A stretch of DNA of 64,000 bases from contig DASUSH010000094.1 of assembly GCA_036375215.1 (NCBI GenBank), positions 1 to 64,000 on the forward strand. The letters are read 5' to 3'. Position numbers and translations under genes: made by a program. Positions 27,620-34,856 of the stretch are shown piece by piece. The notes under the pieces were generated by a model. That model worked only from the letters and a program-made list of their open reading frames with translations. It was not told the DNA's origin and made no database searches. The stretch comes from DASUSH01 sp036375215. Lineage in GTDB: Bacteria > Actinomycetota > Thermoleophilia > Solirubrobacterales > 70-9. Within the stretch, counting starts at the first letter, position 1, and every line of letters begins with the position of its first letter.

Positions 27620-29302
27620 CTAGCCCTCGGCCGGATCGGAGCCGCGCGACCTGCCCGGGAGCAGCCGCATGATCTGTCCCGCCTCTGGCACCCGCATCGC
27701 GTAGACCGCGGCAGCGTAGACGGCGCCGCCCGCGGCGAGCGCGATGCCCATCGAGGCGATCTGGCCGCCGAGGCCGCGGCCGAGGACGTCGTCGAGCGCC
27801 CACCAGACCGCGTAGGCGACGCCCGCGAGCGCGGCCGCCGCGAGCCCGACGCGGACGACCGTCGAGAGCAGGCGGGTCAGCTCGAGGCCGCCGAGCTGGC
27901 GGCGCAGGAGCGCCATCTGGGCGATCACGCTGGCGGCGGTGGCGATCGCGGTCGCGGCGACGATGCCGGCTACCTCGAACTCCCTGTAGAGGGCGAACGA
28001 GACGACCCCGGTGACGAGCAGGTTGAGCAGCGAGATCGAGGTCGGCAGCCAGGGCCGCTGCAGGCTGAAGAAGGTCCGGGTGAGGAGCAGGAAGAGGCCG
28101 TTGAACGGGAGCGAGAAGGCGAACCAGAAGAGCGCGGTGGCGACGAGCTCGGTCTGCGAGGCGTCGAACTCGCCGCGCTCGTAGACGAGGCGGATCATCG
28201 GCTCGGAGAGGACGAGGATCGCGGCGGCGGCCGGGACGAGCAGGAAGACGATCTGGCGCATCCCGTTCGCCATCGTCCGGCGCAGGTTGCGGTACTCCCC
28301 GCGCGCCGCGAACCGGGCAAGGGTCGGGAAGACGACGGTGGCGACCGCGACCGAGAAGATCCCCTGCGGGAGCATGTAGATCCGGAAGGCCTTGTCGATC
28401 GCGGCCGGGGCGCGCTCGGCGACGGTTGGGTCCTCGATCAGCGTGCCGAAGAAGCTGTTGATCTGGAAGTTGAAGTTGATCAGGCCGAGGCTGATCGTCA
28501 CCGGCAGCATCAGCAGCAGGACGCGGCGGACGGCCTTCGAGCGCCAGTCGAACACGGGCTGAAGCCGAAACGGCGTGTTGCGCAGGTCGAAGGCGGGGAT
28601 CGCGAGCTGGACGACCGTGCCGACGAGGATCCCGACCGCGTAGGCGTAGATCTCGTCGCCCTCCGGGAAGACCGGCGCGAGGCCGACGAGGACGGCGATG
28701 ATCGCGATGTTCCAGAACAGCGGCGAGATCGCGAACGCGCCGAAGCGGTCGTAGCTGTTGAGGACGCCGACGACCATCCCGGTCATCCCGAGCAGCACGA
28801 GGATCGGGAAGAGCAGCTGCGAGAGCATGACCGTGAGGTCGAGGAGCTCGCCCTCGTAGCCGGGGGCGAAGACGTCCATCACGACCGGAGCGAGCAGGAT
28901 GAAGAGCGCGGTCAGCGCCCCGAGGATGAGCGCGACCATGAAGATCAAGGTCGAGGCGAGCTTGAACGCCTCGCGCTTGTCGCCGCGCTCGAGCTGCTCG
29001 GTGAAGACGGGCACGAACGCCGCCTGGATCGCGGCGTCGGCGAACAGGCTGCGGACCAGGTTCGGCACCTGGAAGGCGATCGTGAAGGCCGACATCGGGC
29101 CCTTCACGCCGAAGTAGCTCGCGGCGACGATCTCGCGGACGAGGCCGGCGACGCGCGAGGCGGCGGTGGCCAGCGAGAAGAAGGCGGTCGAGCGGGCCAG
29201 CCGGCCGGCGCGGGAGCGCGGCTCGCGCGCGCGGGCGGAGGCGATCTCCTCCTCGCCGGGATCCTCGGAGGGAAACCAGCCGGAGTCCCGGCGCTCGGTC
29301 AC
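27620..29302 (-). CDS. murJ: Lipid II flippase MurJ
   Basis: The 560-residue protein has a cytosolic N-terminal stretch of about 35 charged residues and then about 14 hydrophobic segments of the MOP/MviN fold. Family motifs include FGVKGPMSAFTIAFQVPN, LFADAAIQAAFVPVF, and FYALQ-type FFSLQRPWLPT. It moves lipid II across the membrane for peptidoglycan synthesis. The start is GTG. The rpsT gene diverges 42 bp away. Unlike mycobacterial MviN there is no C-terminal pseudokinase. Confidence 0.96.
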   Translation of the reverse strand: MTERRDSGWFPSEDPGEEEIASARAREPRSRAGRLARSTAFFSLATAASRVAGLVREIVAASYFGVKGPMSAFTIAFQVPNLVRSLFADAAIQAAFVPVFTEQLERGDKREAFKLASTLIFMVALILGALTALFILLAPVVMDVFAPGYEGELLDLTVMLSQLLFPILVLLGMTGMVVGVLNSYDRFGAFAISPLFWNIAIIAVLVGLAPVFPEGDEIYAYAVGILVGTVVQLAIPAFDLRNTPFRLQPVFDWRSKAVRRVLLLMLPVTISLGLINFNFQINSFFGTLIEDPTVAERAPAAIDKAFRIYMLPQGIFSVAVATVVFPTLARFAARGEYRNLRRTMANGMRQIVFLLVPAAAAILVLSEPMIRLVYERGEFDASQTELVATALFWFAFSLPFNGLFLLLTRTFFSLQRPWLPTSISLLNLLVTGVVSFALYREFEVAGIVAATAIATAASVIAQMALLRRQLGGLELTRLLSTVVRVGLAAAALAGVAYAVWWALDDVLGRGLGGQIASMGIALAAGGAVYAAAVYAMRVPEAGQIMRLLPGRSRGSDPAEG

Positions 29303-29344
29303 GCGGCCAGCCGTCCCCCGGCGGCTATCCTTCCGCGCCGCGAG

Positions 29345-29602
29345 ATGGCCAACATCGCCTCACAGAAGAAGCGCATCGCTCGGACCGAACGCGAGCGGGT
29401 CGAGAACCGCCGCCTGACGAGCGCGGTCAAGACCTACTTCCACCGCCTCGAGCAGGCGGGCGACGCCGAGACCGCGGACGCCGAGCACAAGGAGCTCGTC
29501 TCCAAGATCGACAAGGCCGTCCAGCGCGGCGCGATCCACGCCCGCAACGGCGCTCGCAAGAAGGCCCGCGCGGCCCGGATCCGCGCCGGCCTGCGGTCCT
29601 AG
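29345..29602 (+). CDS. rpsT: 30S ribosomal protein S20
   Basis: The 85-residue basic helical protein starts MANIASQKKRIARTERER and ends GARKKARAARIRAG, full length for S20. A TATCCT hexamer (29326-29331) ends 13 nt before the ATG. The gene is alone on the plus strand between murJ and holA. Its TAG and the holA TAG overlap on opposite strands in a CTAG palindrome. Confidence 0.97.
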   Translation: MANIASQKKRIARTERERVENRRLTSAVKTYFHRLEQAGDAETADAEHKELVSKIDKAVQRGAIHARNGARKKARAARIRAGLRS

Positions 29603-30597
29603 CGCCTGCCACCGGATCCGGCCGCGCGCCTGACCGCCAGCGTGAGCGCGGCCGTCTCGGTGTACTCGGCGCCGCCGCGCGACCACCACTCGAGGTCGGC
29701 GAGGGCGCAGGAGGCGGCCCGCAACTCCGCGGGCGAGGTTCCGGAGACGCTCTTCACGATCATCTTCGCCGCGTAGGGGCTCATCCGCAGGCCCGAGGCG
29801 ACCTCGCGTGGCGAGCGCCCCGCCTCGAGCTCTGTCGCGGCCTGGTGCGCCTTACGCAGGCGGCCGGCGACCCCGTAGACGATCTTCGGCAGGGCCTCGC
29901 TCTGCGCGGTGAGCCGGTCGGCGTAGCGGACGGCCGCGCCCGCGCGCCCTTCGACGATCGCGTCGGAGAGGCTCCAGACCATCGCCTCGGAGGTGTCGGC
30001 GACCATCTCGTCGAGATCCTCGACCCCGACCGACCCGCCTTCGCCGGCCCAAAGCGCCAGCCGATCGAGCTCGTTGGCGAGGCGGACGGTGCCGTTCCCC
30101 ATGCGCTCGATCAGGAGGCGGGCCGCGTCGGGCTCGAGCTCGAAGCCCCGGCGCCTCGCCTCCTCGCCGAGCCACCTGGGGAGCGCGCGGGCGGCCGGGG
30201 CGTCGAAGGAGAGCACGTCTCCCCCGGCCTTCTCCACTGCCTCGGCGAGCTTCTTCGGCGCCTTCACCTTCGGGGGCTCCTCGCGGGCGGCGAGGACGAC
30301 CGTGGTATCCGGTGGCAGCTCGGCGAGCGCCGCGGCGACGGCGCCGGCCTGCTTGGGATTCCAGCGCTCGACGCGGTCGGCGAGCAGGTAGCGGCGCTCC
30401 GCGATCAGCGACAGCGCGGGGATCGCCGCGATCAGGGCGTCGGCGTCGGGGGCGCCCTGGCCCTCGGGCGCCGTGAACGTCTCGAGCGCGCCCTCGCCGC
30501 TCTCGCGCATGGCGCGCTCGCGCAGGCGCGCGAGCGTGGCGTCGACCTTGGCGTCGTCGGATCCGGCGATCAGGTACGCGGGCTTGATCTCGCTCAT
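29599..30597 (-). CDS. holA: DNA polymerase III subunit delta
   Basis: From ATG 30597 (MSEIKPAYLIAGSDD) the protein is 332 residues. HolA opens the beta clamp during loading. Features are YLIAGSDDAKVD, IPALSLIAERRYLLADRVE, the clamp-loader C-terminal half with MGNGTVRLANELDRLAL, and LRKAHQAATELEAG. An SD-like GGAGG (CCGGAGGTGGCCGA) lies just upstream, and a TAGACT box lies 17 nt before the ATG. The longer frame is shadow sequence. The rpsT-holA-comEC neighbourhood is common in Gram-positive bacteria. Confidence 0.93.
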   Translation of the reverse strand: MSEIKPAYLIAGSDDAKVDATLARLRERAMRESGEGALETFTAPEGQGAPDADALIAAIPALSLIAERRYLLADRVERWNPKQAGAVAAALAELPPDTTVVLAAREEPPKVKAPKKLAEAVEKAGGDVLSFDAPAARALPRWLGEEARRRGFELEPDAARLLIERMGNGTVRLANELDRLALWAGEGGSVGVEDLDEMVADTSEAMVWSLSDAIVEGRAGAAVRYADRLTAQSEALPKIVYGVAGRLRKAHQAATELEAGRSPREVASGLRMSPYAAKMIVKSVSGTSPAELRAASCALADLEWWSRGGAEYTETAALTLAVRRAAGSGGRR

Positions 30598-30614
30598 TCG
30601 GCCACCTCCGGCTG

Positions 30615-30620
30615 AGTCTA
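30615..30620 (-). promoter_or_regulatory. -10-like hexamer for holA
   Basis: TAGACT on the minus strand stands 17 nt before the holA ATG. Unlike other sites in the window it leaves room for a short leader with an SD sequence. Confidence 0.35.
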
Positions 30621-30665
30621 CGGCGGGCGCCGGAGCCAGCCGCCGGCGCGGTCGGGGCGGGCGGA

Positions 30666-31016
30666 CTAGAAGCTCACCGGGAGGAAGGCGACCGCGAGGA
30701 GGCCCAGGACCGGGGTGAGTGCCGCGGTCAGGGCGAGCGGGCCCGCGCCGGCGCCGCGGATGGCGAACCGGACCGCGCAGGCGACCGCCAGGACGGCGCA
30801 GACGACAGCGAGCCAGCCCGCGACGAGCCCGAGCACCCGCTCGCCCGAGGTCGCGTCGATGCACTCGTCGGCGTCGCGGAGGGCGTGCCCGTCCGCGCAG
30901 AGCGGCAGCCCGGTCACGTTCAGCATCAGGATCAGCAGGACCAGCCCGAGCAGGACGAGGATGACGGCGGCGAAGCTCGCGAGGCCAGTGCGCACCGGCG
31001 CATCCTTCCAGCTCAT
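30666..31016 (-). CDS. Small membrane protein downstream of comEC
   Basis: From ATG 31016 the product is 116 residues with three hydrophobic segments (LASFAAVILVLLGLVLLILML, LGLVAGWLAVVCAVLAVACAV, LALTAALTPVLGLLAVAFL). A short loop with two Cys (LPLCADGHALRDADEC) lies between the first two and may be outside the membrane with a disulfide. It resembles the C-terminal half of the FHA membrane protein (Cys-containing loop between hydrophobic segments). The start overlaps the comEC stop as ATGA. Function unknown. Confidence 0.7.
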   Translation of the reverse strand: MSWKDAPVRTGLASFAAVILVLLGLVLLILMLNVTGLPLCADGHALRDADECIDATSGERVLGLVAGWLAVVCAVLAVACAVRFAIRGAGAGPLALTAALTPVLGLLAVAFLPVSF

Positions 31017-33325
31017 CCGGTCACCGAGGCCCCCTCGCGCGTGACCGTGAGCTCGACCGCCCCGTCGAGGTCGGTGCGGGCGACCGGCACGCCGGCCGCC
31101 TCGAGCGCGGCGAGGGTCGAGGGGTGCGGATGGCCGTAGGGGTTGCCCGCCCCGACGGAGATCAGCGCGAGGCGCGGGTCGGTGCGATCGAGCAGGGCGG
31201 GCAGGCCGGCGTCCTCGCTCCCGTGGTGGGCGACCTTGAGCAGGTCGAGGGGCCCCGGGTCGAGCGGGGCCGCCTCGGCCTCGGCGTCGCCGGTGAGCAG
31301 CGCGTCGAAGCTGTGCCAGCGGGCGAGCACGACGATCGAGCGCTGGTTCGGGTCGGCGCCGGGGGACGGCCGGCCGGCCGCGGCGGGCGGCGGCCACACG
31401 ACCCGCAGGCGCAGGGCACCGGCCCGGAAGGAGTCGCCGGCCGCGACGGCCCGGGCCTCCGCCCCGGCGGCGCGCGCGAGGGCCCGGACCTCCCGGCCCG
31501 CGCCGGCTTGGAGAACGCCGCCGGCCGGGATCGCCCGCAGGACGGCGGCGAGGCCGCCCGCGTGGTCGCTCTGGTCGTGGGTGAGGACGATCGCGGCGAG
31601 GCGCTCGACGCCGCGCTCGGCGAGGTCCGCGGGGAGGTCGGTCCCGGGCGGGCCGGTGTCCACGAGGACGGGGTCGCCGGGGTCCGGGTCGAGCAGGATC
31701 GCGTCGCCCTGGCCGACGTCGACGGCGGTGACGGTGAGGCCGTGCGAGGGCTTCGCGGCGGTGGCGCCGGGGCCGGCGGGGAGCGGGACCAACAGGGCAA
31801 CCGCGAGGACCGCGCCGAGGCCGGCGAGCGGGCGCCACGCGGCGCGGCCGCCCCGCAGCCGGGCGCGACGGGCGAGGGCACGCGCTCCGAGCGCGCCGGC
31901 GGCGACGAGGGCCGTGCCGATCCCGGCGAGCGCGGCCGGGCCGGGGGCGGCGACGGGCGCCGAGGCCCAGCCGGGCGTCCCGAACCAGTGCGCCACCTGG
32001 GCGATGTAGGCGACGAGGAGCGAGCAGAGCCAGTTGAGCGGCTCGACCGGGATCGCGCCGGCCTGCCCGAGCGCCGCGGCGAGCATGCCCAGCCACATCA
32101 CCGGCGCCACGGCGGGCAGGGCGAGCAGGTTGGCGGGCAGTGAGGCGAGCGAGACGGTCTCGAAGTGGGCGGCGGAGATCGGAGCGGTCGCGAGCGTCGC
32201 CGCGACCGTGACGCCGATCCCGTCGGCAAGGCCGCGGCGCAGCGGCGAGAGCTGGTCGTGGCGGCCGCGGGCGGCGAGCGCGGCCAGCGGGCGGGCCCAG
32301 AGCAGGATGCCTACGACCGCGGCGAAACTGAGCTGCCAGCCGACGTCGGCGGCGGCGCGGGGGTTGACCGCGAGCGTGACCGCCGCGGCGAGCAGGAGGA
32401 CGTATGCGCGCCGGCTCGGGCGGCCGGCGAGGACGGCGGCGGTCCCCGCCGCCCCCATCACCGCGGCGCGCTGGATCGATGGGCCGGCGCCCGTCACCGG
32501 CACGTAGATCGCGATCAGGGCGATCACGGTTACGAGCCGCGCCCGTAGCGGCACCCCGAGCAGGGCCAGAACGGGCATCGCGAGGAGGGCGAGCAGGAGG
32601 ACGTTCTGGCCGCTCACCGCGAGCAGGTGGGCGAGGCCCGAGCGGCGGAAGTCGTCGACCGTGGCCGGGTCGATGCGGTCGTCCTGACCGAGCACGAACC
32701 CGCGGGCGAGGTCGGCCTCGGGGCCGGGGACGCCGCGCTCGAGCGCGGCCTCGGCCCGGTCGCGGACGCCGTCGAGGGCGCCGGAGACGCCGCCGCGACT
32801 GCGGCCGGTGGGCTCGATCGCGTCCGCCGAGACGATCCGGGTGACGCCGCCGACGCGCAGGCGGCCCGCCTGCCAGGGCGCGGGCTCGCGGACGACGCCC
32901 TCGGCGCGGACCTCGCCACCGACGCGGACGTCGCGGTCGGGCGGCGGAGCCTCGACGACGAGCCGGCCGTCAGCCGTCTCCAGGGGGACGAGGAGGAGGC
33001 CCTGTTGGGGCCGCGGGACGCCGCTGACGACGCCGCGGACCGCGACGCGCTCCCCGGGCGCGCCGGCGAAGGCGCCGCGGTCGATCGCGGCGACCCGGGC
33101 GTCGCCGGCGACGAGGCCCGCGACGGTCGCGGCGAGGGCGAGGCAGGCGAGCCAGGGCCAGGCGCCGCGCCCGGGCGCGCGCGGCCGGACGGCGGCGAGG
33201 CCGAGCGCGGCCGCGGCCGAGAGGGCGAGCGCCGCGCCGGGCGCGAGCGGGGGCGCCGGCGCGTAGGGCGCCGCAGCGAGGCCGGCGACGGCTCCACCGA
33301 GGAGGGCGTGGCGCCAGCCGCTCAC
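31013..33325 (-). CDS. comEC: DNA uptake channel ComEC/Rec2
   Basis: The 770-residue protein has an N-terminal OB-like domain (DUF4131, about residues 25-180), a central competence membrane domain (GLAHLLAVSGQNVLLLAL, VTGAGPSIQRAAVMG, YIAQVAHWFGTP) and a C-terminal metallo-beta-lactamase-like domain (DVGQGDAILLDP, VLTHDQSDHAGG, LKVAHHGSEDAGLPAL, VGAGNPYGHP). It moves transforming DNA across the membrane. The nuclease-like domain has Asp instead of the usual second His in HDQSDH, as in other ComEC proteins. It starts 34 bp after comEA. Confidence 0.95.
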   Translation of the reverse strand: MSGWRHALLGGAVAGLAAAPYAPAPPLAPGAALALSAAAALGLAAVRPRAPGRGAWPWLACLALAATVAGLVAGDARVAAIDRGAFAGAPGERVAVRGVVSGVPRPQQGLLLVPLETADGRLVVEAPPPDRDVRVGGEVRAEGVVREPAPWQAGRLRVGGVTRIVSADAIEPTGRSRGGVSGALDGVRDRAEAALERGVPGPEADLARGFVLGQDDRIDPATVDDFRRSGLAHLLAVSGQNVLLLALLAMPVLALLGVPLRARLVTVIALIAIYVPVTGAGPSIQRAAVMGAAGTAAVLAGRPSRRAYVLLLAAAVTLAVNPRAAADVGWQLSFAAVVGILLWARPLAALAARGRHDQLSPLRRGLADGIGVTVAATLATAPISAAHFETVSLASLPANLLALPAVAPVMWLGMLAAALGQAGAIPVEPLNWLCSLLVAYIAQVAHWFGTPGWASAPVAAPGPAALAGIGTALVAAGALGARALARRARLRGGRAAWRPLAGLGAVLAVALLVPLPAGPGATAAKPSHGLTVTAVDVGQGDAILLDPDPGDPVLVDTGPPGTDLPADLAERGVERLAAIVLTHDQSDHAGGLAAVLRAIPAGGVLQAGAGREVRALARAAGAEARAVAAGDSFRAGALRLRVVWPPPAAAGRPSPGADPNQRSIVVLARWHSFDALLTGDAEAEAAPLDPGPLDLLKVAHHGSEDAGLPALLDRTDPRLALISVGAGNPYGHPHPSTLAALEAAGVPVARTDLDGAVELTVTREGASVTG

Positions 33326-33359
33326 CGCTGCCGGGGACCGTCCCCTCCGTCCCCGGGGC

Positions 33360-33977
33360 TCACGGCTGCACGCTCGAGCGCAGGGCCTCCATCGTCGCCG
33401 GGCCGATCCCGGAGATCTGGTCCAGGTCCTCGACCGAGGAGATGCCGCCGTTCTCGGTGCGGAAGTCGATGATGTTCTGCGCGGTGACCGGCCCGATGCC
33501 CTCGATCGTGTCGAGCTGCTCGAGGGTCGCCGAGCCGATGCTGATCGGTCCCGACGATGCGCCCGTGCCGGCGCCCGCCGCGGTGGCTCCGCCCGCCGCG
33601 GTGGCTCCGGGCCCCGCTCGCGCGGGCAGCACCACCTGCTGGCCGTCGGCGAGCTCGGCGGCGAGGTTCACCGCGTCGAGCCCGGCGTCGCCCGTGGCGC
33701 CCCCGGCCCGGTCGACGGCGTCGGTGACGCGCGAGCCGGCCGGCAGGCGGTAGACACCGGGGTCGCGGACGGCCCCCGCGACGTGGACGACGACGTCCTC
33801 GCCGCCGGAGTCGAACTCGATCGCGCCCCCTCCCCCGCCCTCGCCGCCCGCCTGCTCGACCCCGCCCTCGGGCGCGCCCTCGGCCTCGGCCGAGCGGATC
33901 CAGCGCGCGCCGACGAGGAGGAGGGCGACCGCGATCGCGCCGTAGACGAGGAGCTGGGATCGGCTGAGCCCGGCCAC
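33360..33977 (-). CDS. comEA: Competence DNA receptor ComEA
   Basis: From GTG 33977 the protein is 205 residues. An N-terminal membrane anchor (SQLLVYGAIAVALLLVGARW) is followed by a SLBB domain (VVHVAGAVRDPGVYRLPAGSR) and, after an Ala/Gly linker with an 18-bp tandem duplication, a helix-hairpin-helix DNA-binding domain (LDTIEGIGPVTAQNIIDFR, LDQISGIGPATMEAL). It binds DNA outside the membrane for ComEC. Together these genes suggest natural competence, although pilus genes are not in the window. Confidence 0.93.
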   Translation of the reverse strand: MAGLSRSQLLVYGAIAVALLLVGARWIRSAEAEGAPEGGVEQAGGEGGGGGAIEFDSGGEDVVVHVAGAVRDPGVYRLPAGSRVTDAVDRAGGATGDAGLDAVNLAAELADGQQVVLPARAGPGATAAGGATAAGAGTGASSGPISIGSATLEQLDTIEGIGPVTAQNIIDFRTENGGISSVEDLDQISGIGPATMEALRSSVQP

Positions 33978-34040
33978 GCGCGGATGGTGCGAGGCGCGGG
34001 CGCACGGATGGCGCACGCACCGTGCCGAGGGCGAGACAAC

Positions 34041-34121
34041 GACCTGTCCCGTTGGGGTCAGACCCCTCGGGTGGCAGGTCGGCCTGTCCCTTTGGGGTCA
34101 GACCCCTCGGGTGGCAGGTCA
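34041..34121. repeat. 40-bp palindromic repeat, two copies
   Basis: Two exact 40-bp units (34041-34080, 34081-34120) contain the palindrome GGGGTCAGACCCC and end GGTGGCAGGTC. They are the reverse complement of the repeat at 1789-1880. The stop TGA of the acylphosphatase gene (34119-34121) forms the edge of the repeat, just as the epimerase stop does in the first array. Confidence 0.85.
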
Positions 34122-34388
34122 GCCCACGCGGAAGCCCGTGAGGCCCTCGGGGTCCTCGTCGGTCACCTCGAGGTCCGAGACGGTGGCGTTGCCCGGGCCC
34201 TCGCGGGCGTAGCGGACCATGCTCTCGACCGCCTCGGGGTCGCCCTCGAAGACGGCCTCGACGGCGCCGTCGGCGCGGTTGGTGACCCAGCCCGCGACCC
34301 CGAGGGACTCGGCGCGGCGGCGGGTGGAGTCGCGGAAGAAGACGCCCTGGACGCGGCCATGGGCGACGACGCGGCGGCGTACGCTCAC
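34119..34388 (-). CDS. acyP: Acylphosphatase
   Basis: The 89-residue protein hydrolyses acyl phosphates. The phosphate loop with catalytic Arg is GRVQGVFFRDSTRRRA and the catalytic Asn is in GWVTNRADGAVEA; both residues are present. Length is normal. Its stop codon is part of the 40-bp repeat. The cupin gene precedes it by 10 bp. Confidence 0.95.
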   Translation of the reverse strand: MSVRRRVVAHGRVQGVFFRDSTRRRAESLGVAGWVTNRADGAVEAVFEGDPEAVESMVRYAREGPGNATVSDLEVTDEDPEGLTGFRVG

Positions 34389-34398
34389 CGGCCCGCGC

Positions 34399-34815
34399 TC
34401 AGTAGCGCTCGTCGTCGTCCTCGGCGTACTCGTCGTAACCGGCGGCCCGGCCGGCGAGCTGGCGCTCGTAGAGCTCCTCGATCGCGACCGCGGGCGACTG
34501 CACGGAGACCAGCGCGAACGGGGTCTCCCCCGAGTTGGCGATCTCGTGGTCGGTCGCGGGCGGGATCAGGGCGAGGTCGCCTGCGGAGAGCTGCTCGGTG
34601 TCGCCGGCGGCGGACATCGTGCCGGTGCCGGCGACCGCCACGTAAACCTGCTCCGCCTCCTCGTGGGAGTGGAGCTTCTCGGACGTTCCCGGGGGTACCT
34701 CGAGCCAGCACACCGAAAGGTGGCGCGAGCCCAACTCCCCCGCGTCCATCAGGATGTGGGAGCGGAGACGGTGCCACTCGTGCACAGCCGCCTCGGACTG
34801 CCGCCTGACAAGCAC
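34399..34815 (-). CDS. Cupin-domain protein
   Basis: This 138-residue protein has a single cupin barrel: EVPPGTSEKLHSHEEAEQVYVAVAGTG (metal-binding His, His, Glu) and LALIPPATDHEIANSG (second motif with His). It could be a metal-dependent enzyme or binding protein; the substrate is unknown. The start is GTG. An acidic tail ends the protein. Confidence 0.85.
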   Translation of the reverse strand: MLVRRQSEAAVHEWHRLRSHILMDAGELGSRHLSVCWLEVPPGTSEKLHSHEEAEQVYVAVAGTGTMSAAGDTEQLSAGDLALIPPATDHEIANSGETPFALVSVQSPAVAIEELYERQLAGRAAGYDEYAEDDDERY

Positions 34816-34856
34816 GGCGCCTTTCTAGCAGACCGCCGCTTCGGCGGGCCTGACGC

